A DNA stretch of 64,000 nucleotides from Angiostrongylus vasorum (Eukaryota > Nematoda > Chromadorea > Rhabditida > Metastrongylidae): contig JADANN010000366.1 in NCBI GenBank assembly GCA_018806985.1, forward strand, positions 1 to 64,000, in the 5' to 3' direction. Position numbers and translations under genes: made by a program. Position 1 is the stretch's first letter. Every line of letters begins with the position of its first letter. Positions 35,691-48,055 of the stretch are shown piece by piece. The notes under the pieces were generated by a model. It saw nothing but the letters and a program-made list of their open reading frames with translations. It was not told where the DNA came from and did not search any database.

Positions 35691-36834
35691 GAAGAGAAGT
35701 AGAAATATGATTTCGTTGTACTCGCTACGACGACGGTTAATTTCTCGTCACACGATCTGTGAGTTGAAGGGAACTCATGCCAGCCATAACATTACAGCCC
35801 ATATCGGTCATCGTACGAATGGCACCGCCCATCACGCTCCACCACTTACTAAATTCTTCTGTTTTAATTTTCATTGTCATTCTGCGTGTCTCATTAGTAG
35901 TCTCTAATTTCTATTTCTTTTTTGCTTCTACATATCCTGTAGATTCTTTGTATCTTTAGACGGTTCTAGAACGTTTCTATCCTTTGTGCGTGATGAAAAA
36001 GAATAGGTCAACCATCCAACTCCATGTTGATTTTGGTCAAACAGTATGAAAAGAGTAAGTCCGTAAGACTAGAAGAAGGTGACGATGTTGGGGAGCTGTC
36101 AAGCTATGGCGACCCTGGTGACTGGTTGAATCTTCAAGAACAGCCATTTTGAAGTGGATACACAATAAATGGTTCCAGACACAGACTGGGTAGATTTCTA
36201 AGGCTTATAGCGGATATATGACGTGTTGTAAGAGAGTCTCAGAGGACAAGAGAAAAACTACTCGTGCGGACCATCAAATCTTGAAGAACTTCTGTGGGCT
36301 TATCTGTATCGTTGAGATTATTGTTACGAGGGTTTTTGTCAGTCTACCGTGGAGTTATTTTCTTCCCAATTCTGATTTTACGTACTTTTTGGTACAAAGT
36401 GATGTCAAGTATATGGTCGAAAGGCTGTTTACCTTCATATGTTCCGCCGAGATGTAGAGTGACGGGTGATTTGTGCAACATCGGAGCACTTGTGGAACTT
36501 GTTACTGGAAATTGCATGGAAATCTACGGGATTGACCTTGCCGTATCATCCGGCCGTCATGACTTTTTGAGGGATAGCTGCGACTCGCCAGTGTGCCCCA
36601 AATGGGGCACAAACATGGACTAAAGTTACTGAGTTGAGGATATTAACTAGCCATTATTGTTATGTCCACAGGATGTGACACGACGCTCAGACAAGTGTTT
36701 GTGAAGATACGTGGCCAGGTGGTGCTGTACTCTTCAAATGTTAGAATTCAGGACTACGAATCTGGCGGCATTGCAAATACCGCAGATACTTCCATTTGCT
36801 TGTCTAGGCAATGCCCATAAAAAAAGAATAGATG

Positions 36835-37105
36835 GGTAAAGCTCTCGGCGTCGATGATTCCCTGAGGGATGCGCCACGGGTTCGACTTCACTAAGCATCG
36901 CTGGAGGTAATTGATGCATATTTGGCCTTTACAGTGGTTCGCAGTGGCCTACTATGTATCGAGCCAGGGATGCTATTCTCCCAGACAAATCTGGTATCAA
37001 TTTTCCGACTTCGGAGAGATGGAGGGCTTCGTGAGCCTGGGGCACTGGGATCGATCCCCATGTGTATTGCAAAGCGCCTCCGACCACTGCGCTACACGCA
37101 GCCTT
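36835..37105 (-). repeat. SINE S1, full copy
   Basis: From AAAGCTCTCGGCGTCGATG (tail side) to GCGCTACACGCAGCC (head side), all body blocks are present. It is intergenic, between FERRY3 and the TTLL5-like gene. Confidence 0.78.
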
Positions 37106-37677
37106 GTTATGCCCATAAGAACCTTAAATAATATAGGTTATGCACTATTGGAACTGTAAATAATATGTATAAACTCTTTATTGTTAAGGTTGTAAGGTAA
37201 GTTTGTTTGACCAGGATAGGGTTCACATTTGGTAACCTCTGATATTCCCAAGGATACACGGAATGGAAGCACAATGATGAGTGCACACTCTGTGTACTTG
37301 CGAGTATCTTGCTACATCTCTCACCATTTCCTTCTCTGTGCTGGGTGATATCTTAGTATCCTTCTCATTAGGCACGATTTTCCCTTCTGGGGAACGGACT
37401 TTTTTGGAGGGTTTTTTTCAATTTGTTATGTCCGGTGAATAGTTTTCCTGATGCGATTGATGATACACTGGTTTGACTTGGATAAGCTATCCATAGAAAA
37501 CGACTGTTCACACACGTATGAGTTGATATCAACTCACGGCATTGCGCCTGTTCTAACCACTTTTTCCCAGGACACCTTTCACACCTGCATCTGAAATATA
37601 TCTTGATACATTCCCTTCTTGCTGTCCCTTAGGAAGAAACTAAACGAGGAATCACGAGGACCTCGCCTTAGGAGACC

Positions 37678-40600
37678 ATGAAGACTGATATGGTTGTTCG
37701 TGAACTGCACTGCGAGGAAAGAAATAAAAACGTGAGTCCATTCTATCTCACTGAAGCTGTAGTTTAAGGGTTGGCTGTCCAGCGCGACTTTTTATATGGA
37801 TCGTCGTCCTAATAATTTGCAAAACTAGAAAGGCTCTTGTAGAGAGTTTATGGGAGGCACAGACTGTTTTTTCCCTTTTCCAGAGATTTTGCCCAGATTT
37901 GTGACGATTACGGCGTTTGTTGCGTGAACAACGGAAGTAAAAAAGGAATAGAGGTATGTTCAAGCCAGATGCACTCCGTTTTCCATCCTGAACAGCTTTT
38001 CTGCTATGATTTTTACACTATGGTGCTGTTCCTTCCATCGTTCCTTCCTATCATTGTTCTGCTTCACAGTACCTCACGTTTACACCGGATAGCCTGAACC
38101 ATATCAGTCGACGTACTGCGGCTAATGTTCGAGAACGGTATACGCAGACTGGCGAGGACTTCAATTTGGCTTTCAAAATGGTGGGGATTCTTTCTTCTTA
38201 TTGGCATTTTTTCTTATGAAAATGAAATGCTCATCATTTTTCTTCATTTTAGATTAATAGCGATACGAAATTAGTAAAGACAGTCCTTCACAGCCATGGA
38301 TTTACACAGGTGATAAAATGGTTGATTGATCTGTTAATTTTTTTTTGCTGGGCCATTTCTATGCAGTGGACAACATACTGCTTTAAAACTTTCTGACAGA
38401 AATCGCAGTATTTAAGTGCTCTCGAAAGAATCCGTCTTTCAATCTGATTTGGTGTGGTTCAGCAATTCGTCCCACTCACATGCGTTCCATCCAGCCATGG
38501 CAACGTCTAAATCAGTTTCCTCGTTCAACAGAGCTTACGCGTAAAGATAAACTCTACGATAACATACGTCGATCTTCGTCAATTTTTGGCAACGTCTTCA
38601 ACTTCGTTAGTCTTTGTATAGTTCCAGCTGTTTAATGATGATGATGATGATGATGATCGTGATGTTGTTGATGATGGTGGTCGTGATGATGGTAATAATG
38701 ATGGTGATGTCATGATGTCCGTGATGATCATGATGTATTCCTTTATTAGACTGATTATCCACGATTTTTGACAGATTCCCGATTTCTTCGTAACTCCACG
38801 CGATTCTTCACTTCTGAGTTCAGCAATGGAACATTCTATGGGGAATTGTTCCTTTATCGTCAAACCTGTCAGCTCTTCTCGTGGCCAGGGAATTTTCTTT
38901 GCCAATAAGGTAGTATTCCTTGACTTTGATTTTTCTTCATCCTCTGCTATTTTTATTTCATTTTTATTGGTTCCTTTTCCTTTAATTTCATCTAAGCTAG
39001 ACTTGCGTACTCTTCTTTTCTGTCGGAAATCAACGTATAGGAATATTTCAGCTCCGAGAAATTCCGGCAAATGATACGCTGTTGGTTTCGCGCTATTTGG
39101 AGAACCCTTTATTGATAAATGGGCACAAGTTCGATCTTCGTATTTACGTAGCGGTCACTTCTTTCTACCCTCTTGTCGTCTATGTTTACTCTGAAGGTCT
39201 TACTCGAGTAGCATCGGAAAAGTACTGCAGCGATGTTGATTCTCGAAATGCATTTGTACACCTTACAAATTATTCGATTAACAAGAACAATTCAAACTTC
39301 GTTCGAAATGACAGCATGGCCAGTGAAGATTATGGACATAAGTGGACCTTAGGAGCTCTCTTACGCCACCTGGAAAAGGACGGAATTGATTCGAAGTGTA
39401 GGTGACACGTTTTTTTTTTTCAGCCAGCTCAAAAATTAATCCAGCTGCCCTATTATTTTGCCTCTCACAGTTCGACCTTTGGGAGAACATTTCAGTAGTC
39501 TTTACTACTTAGTAGTAATTGCTACATTTTATGATAGCCTATTCAGTGTGATGAGACGTCGCGTAAAGATCTGTGTTTTGTTCACTTTGCTGTTAAATAT
39601 TTAACTTGTTTTTGCAACCATATATCCTACTTTGATTCCGCAGGACGCGTATAGCGCAGTAGTCGGAGGCGCCCTGCTATACACAATGGGATCGATCCCG
39701 GCGCCTCAGGCTCACCAAGCCTTCGATCACTACGGGGTTGGGAATTTGGTACCAGACTTGTCTGGGAGGATAGCGGTACTGGCTCGATACATCGGTAGGC
39801 CATCGCGAGTCATTGTAAAGGTCACATATGCATTCAGTGACCTCCAACGATGCTTAATGAAGTCGAATGCATGGCGCATCCCTCAGGGGATTGATCAGCG
39901 CTGAGAGCTTTATCCCTCATTAATTCCCACGTGCGCCATTACACTGCATAATATTGTAATGGAATAGCGCGTCATAAAAAATTTCCTTCTGTACCCCAGT
40001 TTCTATTTGGGGGGGTCGTAGCTGTATAGGTCTCTGCTCTTTTTTTCATTCTACACGATCCGATGCGACACATTATACTGATTCCAGTATTTCTCACACT
40101 CGATTCGCTTCCACGCATCTATCATCTCCTAAGCTCTTCGAAGTTTTTGCGTATGGCCCCGGCTGCTGCATGAAAATTTCTGGTTTTCCCTATGAATGTC
40201 GTTAAGTCCTGGTCGAGTCGATTCTGTCTGGAATCCTGGGATAACCTTATAAGCATGCTTCTAGATTATCACAGACAGTCGCCTGTTTCTGAGGGTTGGA
40301 GTTAGCCAGTTGATCCTAGAAAATTCTGGTACCCAGCCATTCTCAAAGGAGCGGAGGGCTTGTTAGGTCTATGGCGAGGTCGAACCAACGCTTTGTGGGT
40401 ATTGAAAGGCGCCACTGCCACTGCGCTCCCCACTCTGCTAAAAAAAAATTCAAAGTTTTGTATTTTCCAGTCTAACCATGCCAATCTCGCCTGGTTCTTT
40501 TTTGATGCAAGCTTTCTCAATGTAAGTACAGACGATTTGTTTCTGTGGGCTTGGTTTCGAAAAAACAAAGGGTTTGATACATACCTCAGGTCTCCATCGA

Positions 40601-43159
40601 CATCTACATTACCATTTCATTTGCTTTTCAGTGTTGATGCTTCGAATAGAGGATATCGTCGTAAAAAGCCTACTTTCGGTCCAGGCGCGAATTACCTCTG
40701 CATGCCGGACCACCACACCATACATTGGCACGAATTATGAACTGTTCGGCTTCGATATTCTTGTCGATGCACATCTCAAACCTTGGCTACTCGAGGTTAA
40801 CTTGTCTCCAAGCCTTTCATGGTGGGTTTAGCTCAAATACTGTTTACATGATTGGTGGCGACAACATTAGATTTTGCTGCTGAAAATCCCCTGTAAGTCT
40901 GTGCACGTGAAAAATTTTCTTTAAAAGGCATTTGTATATTAATTTGGAGCTGTCCTTTTCTTAAAAGTGTGTTAAATGCAGTGATGCCCCATTGGATTCG
41001 TTGGTGAAGACGAGGTTGATCTGCGATTTATTCAACTTAGCATGTGTACCTCTAGTAAATCGGAAACTTGTTGGCATCGATTCGCTTCACGCATTTAATG
41101 AAAACGAAAACGGTATGTCTTTTCGAACACCCATTATTTTCTCTATTTTTTCTTGACAGCAGCTGCATACTGTTGTAGAATCGAGTGAATCAGATGTTTA
41201 CTGCGATGCTAGCAAAAAAATCCTTAGCCCTCCAAAACGCGGTTTTACCGTCAAGGTTGGTCATTATCAGTCCTTTTTTTGTATTCTTCTCTCTAACTAT
41301 CCAATTCCTCTACTCTGGATGTCTTTGACCTGCCTATTCTTTCATTCAGTTCGTTTTTTTAAGCGTAAAAGAGTTTTTCACAACGCATTCGCGACGTCCC
41401 CAAATGGCGTGGATGCGATTATGCGCGCAATATATCGTCGTGCACGGATGGAAGTTTCGCGGAAGGGTGGTTTCGTCCGAATTTTTCCACGTGAACATTC
41501 CTTCCCACTATACAGGTCGTACTTTCCCCTCATGTTCCACTTTTTCTGTATTGAATGAAAGTTACGGCTTCGTACTACGCAAGTCTGCTCAATTCGTTCT
41601 TTCTCATCTGTTTTATTCTTATCATTTTTCGCTTAAGAGACCTAATGGAACGTATTGGACCTGATAAACGGGACGAAATTTTATATATGAAGGAATATAG
41701 GTTCGATGACAAATTCGACGAAACACAGTTAAATGAAGAAAGTTTAGCGCTCCTCTACCATGAAGTGATCATGGATAGTTCTTTGGTAAGAGTTGCACAT
41801 ATTCTTCGGTCACTTACTTTATCGTCTTTTCTCAAAGATATATCCTAATAGCTTACTTGCTCATCATGACTGTGGGCTGTACTTGGATGACGAACTACGA
41901 TGTAAATGAATCGCCTATCCTTTCTATGAGGTTGTTAGAGCTAAGTGGTTCGATATAACCGTTGACTTAAAAGTAAACCAATGCCAGAGTCCCTTCCTGC
42001 AGGAAACTTCGTCAAAAGAACCTCTCTCTGGTCCACAGGTAGCGGAAACTGCCGGTGGTGGCGGCTCACAAACGCAACAACATGGCATGCTTAGGGCTAC
42101 AGAGAAAAAATGGCTTACCCCGTGAGCTACATACTAGTCAAATGAGTAGTTTTACGTGTCTTCTACGATTTTTTCTTCTTCGTGAAGATAAGCCATTTAA
42201 GCACTAAATATTTAAAGATATCAAGGTAGAATTTGTGGTTTTCGTTAGGGCGAAAATAGTTCTTTGTATCCTTCTATCGAATCGCTTCCTCCAAAGTTAG
42301 TTGAAATTATTAGTGCCTGGCACAACGGTGCAAATGCTTACACTCAGAAGATTACTAGAGTTGGAGAAACGTACGCAGGTGTGAATCGATTACTATTTTA
42401 TTTGAAGCACTTAAATCGCCTCTTTTTTTTAAAAAACTTTGCTTTAAAAATCTTATTTTGCTGTTCCCTTATACTTTTGTTTAATTCTCCTTTCTCGTGA
42501 GTATTGTTGGATAAGTTTCTACTGAGTGGCTTAGGTCTCTGGTTTGGTAATACGATCCTAGAGAGCGTCAATTTTTTAAAGTAAAAGAATTCTTGTAGCA
42601 CTACCATGCCATCGGTTAAGAAAGTAGGTGTTTTCAAAAAAACTGAGAACGTGTTTAGAAGTAGACTATAATCTCCTTCTCCCATTATAGGTTAAAATCA
42701 TGCATAAAGTTGCAAAGCCCTCTCATGACTAAGAAGACTAGTTGCTCAATGATTTCCAAGAATGTTAGGATTATCCTTCGAAGAAGGGAGTCGTGAAGTC
42801 GTCCGAAGCCCTGTTCTGCCATCTCCAGTGCATATAGAAACAATTCGTGAATCATAGTCATTAGCACAGAATTAAAGTGGATTTGTCTGTCTTAATGTGG
42901 CTTTTAATCATATTGTTTCATACGCTTGTCTTATTCCATATCTGGTTATTTTTCGAACTTAGCAATTTCATCAAGTACTCGTCTATCCCATGTGTCATTT
43001 TCAACATCTGTAACTGGAGAAATAATCGGAGGTGAAGAGAAAAGCAGTTCGAAGACGTTCAGAACGAAACACCCTACGATTAGTTCACTTTTTAGGCACT
43101 TCGAAACAAGAATGAAGAATTCTGCAGAAATTAGTTCTTTTAAGAAGGGGACCGATTGA
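37678..43159 (+). CDS. ttll-5: TTLL5-like tubulin polyglutamylase, thirteen exons
   Basis: Exons: 37678-37731, 38070-38180, 38253-38309, 38417-38605, 38775-38909, 39052-39397, 40632-40821, 40982-41112, 41179-41255, 41364-41515, 41638-41785, 42249-42378 and 42963-43159 (TGA). Their lengths sum to 1917 nt (638 aa) with matching phases. This is a tubulin-tyrosine-ligase-like enzyme that ligates Glu side chains to tubulin using ATP. Visible TTL landmarks, in order, are NHFPRS-type [38 protein letters not shown] (ATP-grasp), [39 protein letters not shown], the IEDIVVKSL helix, [20 protein letters not shown] and [19 protein letters not shown] after the catalytic core matches the TTLL4/5 extension, so TTLL5 is preferred over other family members. 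The start fits an acceptor (CCTTAG) 7 nt upstream of the ATG. The tail may be longer (see the separate entry). Confidence 0.88.
38634..38740. repeat. GAT/TGA trinucleotide repeat in a TTLL5 intron
   Basis: About 100 nt of imperfect TGATGA triplets interrupted by CGTGATGTT units lie between exons ending 38605 and starting 38775. The antisense reading yields a spurious Ser-rich frame. Confidence 0.8.
39642..39920 (+). repeat. SINE S1, full copy in a TTLL5 intron
   Basis: The head GACGCGTATAGCGCAGTAGTC, the intact B-box-like GGGATCGATCCCGGCGCC and the complete body up to GATCAGCGCTGAGAGCTTTAT are present. It is one of the best-preserved copies. Confidence 0.8.
40085..40258 (+). repeat. R4 repeat family copy
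   Basis: Blocks CACACTCGATTCGCTTCC, GCATCTATCATCTCCTAAG, GGCTGCTGCATGAAAATTTC and GTCGAGTCGATTCTGTCTGG are shared in the same order with 51285-51480 and partly with 60330-60480. The class is unknown. Confidence 0.5.
40260..40442 (-). repeat. SINE S1, degenerate partial copy
   Basis: The right end keeps the tRNA-like head in reverse (GGCGCCACTGCCACTGCGCT), preceded by GGTCGAACCAAC. The body is heavily diverged. It lies in the same TTLL5 intron as 39642. Confidence 0.5.
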
Positions 43160-43790
43160 ACAACTCAGTTCTTGGCATTCGCCTCCAGTTTCACAGAACA
43201 CTCTCTCTGATATGTTAGATTGTTCAGAAATTGACGGAGAATTTCAACCCATATTCTTTATAGTGGCATATCAGAGTTTGTTAATCGAACTAAAAACCGT
43301 TGGAATGTCGGGTTTTTTGTATGCAGGGAGCAAATTTATTTATTTCGCTTGTCTAAAACTCTGGAATTCTGGAGGCGGTGAAGTTGCTGAAGGCAGTTTG
43401 AACTCAACATAGTTTATGAAGCATTTCTTGTGCAGAAAGTTGTCGAAATGTTTGAAGAGCTGGTACTCAATAGGAACAATGTGAGACGAATATGTTGGAT
43501 GAGGCAGGTTTTCGTATCCCGGCTACCGGTCCAACTTTTGCAACATCGGTTGAGCGACGTGTTGCCAATTCTTACGGCGTCCATTTGATGGGCATCCTCA
43601 GTTTCTAAATCTTCTTTAAATGCTCAGAAACAATTGAAATGCTGAAAACGAATTCATCTGCAAGTCCTTGTCAGTTTTGCCCGTAGGTACTTTCACCGAA
43701 GCATCCAGTTCATCGTCGTCAATAGCAAAAAGACATTCGCTATCATCCTCGTCTTCAACATCTAATTTGCTGTGATGAAATCTTTCAAAC
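43160..43790 (+). other. Possible extra TTLL5 tail coding blocks
   Basis: Three coding-like blocks follow the TGA at 43159: about 43110-43250 (another frame, [17 protein letters not shown]), about 43440-43600 (RIPATGPTFATSVERRVANS or KVVEMFEELVLNRN, in different frames), and about 43690-43776 (Ser-rich, TFTEASSSSSSIAKR then SLSSSSSTSNLL). TTLL5 proteins have long Ser-rich C-terminal tails, so alternative splicing past the TGA is plausible. No single phase-consistent join was found. The minus-strand frame 43616-43933 is more likely the acidic antisense shadow of the Ser codons. Confidence 0.35.
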
Positions 43791-44649
43791 GAACGTTGCA
43801 CTGTGCTAACCTCTCTATCTCTATTGTCAGTTTTTGCTCGAGTTCTAATATCTGCACAGGCAATGCGAAGAACGTGGAAATGGAGTTGCACTCGCCGTCC
43901 GTTTTCTTTTTCTCCCCTTTTTTGCCTCAGCACCTCATTAATGCTCCGAGTCGTTTGTGCTCCATGATTACTTTAGTTGAATTCGTAAAAAGCCTACCAA
44001 ATCTGCGAGTGTTGCCTGTAGTACTTTTTTTATTACAGTTATAATTCATTCGCACAGAGCTAAATTGCGTAAATAAACTTTTTATTGGTATATAATCGTA
44101 TAGCGTTCAGAAAAGAGAAATTTATTGCTAGAAGATATGAAAGAAAAAACAAAATTGCAAATTCTGCATTAATTTTTCTAACAGTCTAGCGACGAGTACG
44201 TTCCTTTGCCCCTGTATCACCCACCGAGCGCTAACTATTGTCTTCTCGAGTTGCAAAGAGCGCCCGCCCCATCATGCTCTTTAGCTCTCCGATAGGATAA
44301 ATGTATATTCTTTTCGTATCGGTGGAGTAAAGATTTGAAGAATGAAGGGAGGAATTTGGAAATCTCCACTAGATCTTATTAGACGGACAAACAGTTGCTA
44401 GATAGTTGAATCAGGTATAAGGATGAAAAGCTTCTTATTCGAGTCGTGCTCATGTTCGTCAAGTACTATTGTCGTTCTTTTTAAAGCAGTTATAAATTAA
44501 CTGCACAATTTGAGGTCAAAGTGTTGATAACACCAGCATACTTATAGCAAGTCACTCTGATGGATGATGACAGCGGTAAAAGGAAAAAGGTTGTTATGAG
44601 ACATTTAGCCAAAGCGTGTATTTTACCGTTTCGGTGACGTGACGAGTCG

Positions 44650-45040
44650 TACTTGATACTTGATACTTGAATGGCCAGTCCTCACTGGTTGTGCGGACCC
44701 TAGCATAATCTCCACTTTTCGGGGATTTGCTAGTTAAACCACTGCGGTTCCCTGGAATCCCGAGGTCAGCTTGGCCAAAGTCTGCCTCAGGTCTTCACCA
44801 CACCAGGCAGTCGCAGCCCTTGTGGATCACAGGGAGATTTGCCACCATGCGACTTTGATACCAGGACGGTGGTGGATCTTGCTATTGGTTTACTCTTAGC
44901 TAGGCTTCCTGATGGAGAAGCCGGACTCTTTCTTATCTTGGGAGACCCTGCCAGTGGATGAATGCCCGCTATACATCGCAGTCCGATACCTAGGAACACC
45001 TCCCAGCCACGATGAGGTGGTAAACCGTTTGGAGGACGAG
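44650..45040 (-). repeat. R1 family repeat with heptamer tail
   Basis: The left end has ACTTGATACTTGATACTTGA, that is, several heptamer units of the R1 tail in reverse, followed by the entire body to GATGAGGTGGTAAACCGTTT. Confidence 0.8.
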
Positions 45041-45189
45041 TCATAATTGAGCATAATTGTTCTGGGAAGTAAACTTGTTCGGCATTTATCTGTTTATTAT
45101 GGATATTTTATTTTTTCGGTTTCACTAGGCATTATAGTGCTCCCTAAACACGCATTTGGTTCATACAGTGATTGCATCGGGGCACTGAT

Positions 45190-45265
45190 CTACAGAGCTA
45201 GCATGGGCCACGTTTAGTGTAGCGGTCAGGGGGTGTCCTTCGATTATCATGGGCTGTTCGATCGA
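45190..45265 (+). repeat. tRNA-like head fragment
   Basis: CACGTTTAGTGTAGCGGTCAG resembles a pol III A box and GCTGTTCGATCGAGTATCCC a B box, about 35 nt apart. It is probably a diverged SINE head rather than a tRNA gene, because no acceptor-stem pairing is evident. Confidence 0.35.
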
Positions 45266-45639
45266 GTATCCCGAAATTACCAAGCTCTCACTCTTCCAGT
45301 GTCCGTAAATTTTTCATTTTTTGTACGATACGTCATCTGATATCGTGCGTATCCCAGCACGCACTTCTAGAATTACTACGCTGCCTTGAATCCACAGAAC
45401 TCTTCGCATGGATTTTGTATTCTTTTACGTCTTCGATTGCTGATCTGATTCTTCCTGTAATCCTGAGACAGCTGTCTTTCCAGCGTTCCCAGGGAGTCCT
45501 TGAATTTTGAGATTCGGAGAGAACTTTTTTTTAAGTAAGTTGGCGCAAATTTGGAGATGCCATGGTGTGTACTACACGGTATTTCTAACGACTGCACTTC
45601 TTCACCTATCATTGAATTTATAGTTGTTATCACATATAT

Positions 45640-45838
45640 AACCCGTCATTCCGTTGATCGTCGAGTGATTCGAACGGGTGCTAGTAAATCTTCCACTTTT
45701 CTCTGTCGCATCAGTGGTATCCCAGTGGGTTCTGCTTGCTCTAGGAACTCGTTGAGCATCATACTTTTCTTCCATGGTTTTTGTGAAGAAGTCTGACCAT
45801 CAGTTCGATGGTCTTCTTGCAGTACGTTTGACATCCCG
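45640..45838 (-). mobile_element. RTE family B, 5'-truncated 3' fragment
   Basis: About 195 nt match the terminal part of both long B copies, from GTTGATCGTCGAGTGATTCG to TTGCAGTACGTTTGACATCC, with moderate divergence. This is typical 5' truncation of a LINE. Confidence 0.75.
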
Positions 45839-46094
45839 CATTAGTGTTATAATTGCTACAGAGTTAGTAGACATCACTTTGATGGTTTAGCTACTAAATT
45901 TTAGTGCTGTGCTCAATTCCAAATAGTGCTGTGCTTATGTTAAGTAAATATAACATTTTTTGTAGTTATTTTATACAGCATACCTCACTTTGTATTATTT
46001 TATATAACATCATTTTTTATACCTTTTTCGCCACCTGGATAGGTCGACTTAGCAGAATGAGACTTTCAAAAAAATTTGCGTAATAGTACCATAA

Positions 46095-46900
46095 GTATCA
46101 CTGTTTCCGTGACCGATCGTTGAGTTATTCGAGCGGATGATAGTAAAGTATGCATTCGTCTCTGTACTCTACCCAGAATTGTCCAGAAGACTCGAAGAGA
46201 CTTATATGTTTCATTCAGTATTTTCTGAATTCTGAGGATTGGAGAGTTGGTACTCTTCGTGTGCCTCTAACGCCTTATAAGAATAAACCCATAACAGCCC
46301 TTCTTTAGTGATTGTTGTCTACCTGATTTTCAGCATTTTAGCATATCGGGGAGCATGCGTGATCTTTAATTGCCGACATAAGTAGATGCTTCGGAATGAT
46401 TCTTGGAATTGCGTAATCCATGCATTCCTAATGCCATCTCATAGTATAATGTTCGATGAATTTAGCCGATCCTTCACCTTATTTGCGTAGTTTCTAGTTT
46501 TCCGAGGTATACGTTAAAGCAGAAGGGCTCACAGTCGCAAATGTAGGTACGAAGCAAGTTGTTCTTTGTCCTGACTACATCTTAGTTCTCCGAGTCATTT
46601 ACTTCTTTCCGTTTAGCTACCCGGCGATGTTCGTTCCATAGAGCATGGATTCCGCAAGTAAATCTTCGTTTCCTTTTTTCTTATCGGTAAAATAAGACAT
46701 AGAGTTTCTGTGTGTTCTCGTACTACTTGAGTTCTGTTTCCATGAAAATCCATTCCAGCGTATCGAACCATGTTTGGAACCTTTGGTTGCATAATTGTCC
46801 AAACCCGTATTCTGTCAATATTGTTGTTAATTCGAGTAAGGAGGGTGTGGACGACAGACAGGGCAGTAGTTGCTGATGCCATGTAGCTCTCTTGCAACAC
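46095..46900 (-). mobile_element. RTE family B, old degraded fragment
   Basis: The block starts with GACCGATCGTTGAGTTATTCG (B 3' end). Around 46510-46630 it retains ACGTTAAAGCAGAAGGGC and GTTGTTCTTTGTCCTGACTAC, matching 19030-19110 of copy B1 with many indels. It is much older than 45640-45838. Confidence 0.5.
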
Positions 46901-46977
46901 TACAATACTATTTAGATTGCTGATGGCACCGACAGATAGAAAACTGACTGAGAGAAAGGCAAAACGAAGGACCCACA

Positions 46978-47090
46978 TGGTGGTGAACGCGTTATCCCTC
47001 GGAAAGGGTAATAGCTTGTTCGATCCCAGCAGCAGACAACTACTGTTCGGAGTTTTGCAAATATCTCAGCATCGTTGTGGTTGACTATTT
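46978..47090 (+). repeat. S2 tRNA-like SINE copy
   Basis: TGGTGAACGCGTTATCCCTC, GAAAGGGTAATAGCTTGTTCG, ATCCCAGCAGCAGACAAC and the tail GCAAATATCTCAGCATCGTT match the 8860 and 23865 copies. Confidence 0.65.
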
Positions 47091-47754
47091 ACATTGTTTA
47101 TTTATCTTGTATCCTGCTATATTATCCTGCTAAATTGCTTCTTAATAAGAACTGACGACTAATTCCTTAGCTATTCCACTGTTTGGATTTGTTTCTTTCA
47201 AGAGCGATTACTGTAGGACTTTTTTTCCAAAAAAGCAATAGCATGTCGAATTTTTAAACGGAGAACGGCTTGGAGAGCTTTTCCGTCATTTTTAATGTGG
47301 CGCTGACATCCTGATCATGTTTTCCCGAAGTTAACACATCTACGTCTTTAGAATTGATTTCAACGCGCGCATGCCCGAAAGTAATTTAGGTTTTTAAAAT
47401 TTTCAGACACCTTAACTCGTAGTACTAGTTGAACTAACGTCGGTAGAATCTAATGAACTTTGAGACTAAGGCATAGCTTGTTACCCTACCAAGACAAAGT
47501 TTAGATTTATTGCTTCAAATTTTGTCCTCTGTTTTTTGAAAGCTTAAATTCTAAACCAATTTAGCAGTAAGATAATTTCTTAAAAAAATTATTCATACTT
47601 TGAAGCAATGGAGAAAAGTTCCATCTGTCGGTCTATCAAATTATCAGTTTTTAAAGTGGTCGGAAATTTTCCAGTTTTCGAGGATTCACCATTGCGTGGA
47701 ATGTGTGAAAATATATGAGCTGCACTCGAAGTGTGTACGAACAAGCTGAACACG

Positions 47755-48055
47755 TTTAGCGCAGTGGTTAGAGGAACTCTGCAGCATATCCGTGATTATT
47801 GGTTAAATCCCACGCTCGAATAAACCAAGCTTCCTCTCCCATCTAAAGGAGGAAGTTGGTATCTGACTCCTTTGGGATGAAAAAAAAAAACACTGCCTTA
47901 ATTCCATCACTAGGCATCCGCAACTCATTAGGAAGTACATATACGAATTTATTCATCTTTACGATGGTGAATGGGTCGAGTGGATTTCGCATCTTTAAGG
48001 AATTGGTGAATGCCCAACTCTTGACGTTTTTTTCTACGAAGAAATTGTGCTAGAT
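47755..48055 (+). repeat. Diverged SINE S1-like copy
   Basis: The head CACGTTTAGCGCAGTGGTTAG (A-box-like) is followed by GGTTAAATCCCACGC (B-box-like), a diverged body, and an end GAATTGGTGAATGCCCAACTC that corresponds to the S1 end. The same variant head recurs at 62650. Confidence 0.5.

Noticed and set aside
38579..39070. 163-codon minus-strand frame with a Ser-rich stretch
   Set aside because: It is the antisense of a TTLL5 exon (38775-38909) and of the GAT trinucleotide array.
39642..39712. A functional tRNA gene
   Set aside because: A-box and B-box-like sequences exist, but the acceptor, anticodon and T-arm pairings are not convincing, and the block is followed by a shared SINE body in many copies.
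43616..43933. Acidic minus-strand frame (EDEDDSECLFAIDDDELD)
   Set aside because: Its composition mirrors Ser codons on the plus strand, where the TTLL5 tail could lie. No minus-strand splice or homology support was found.
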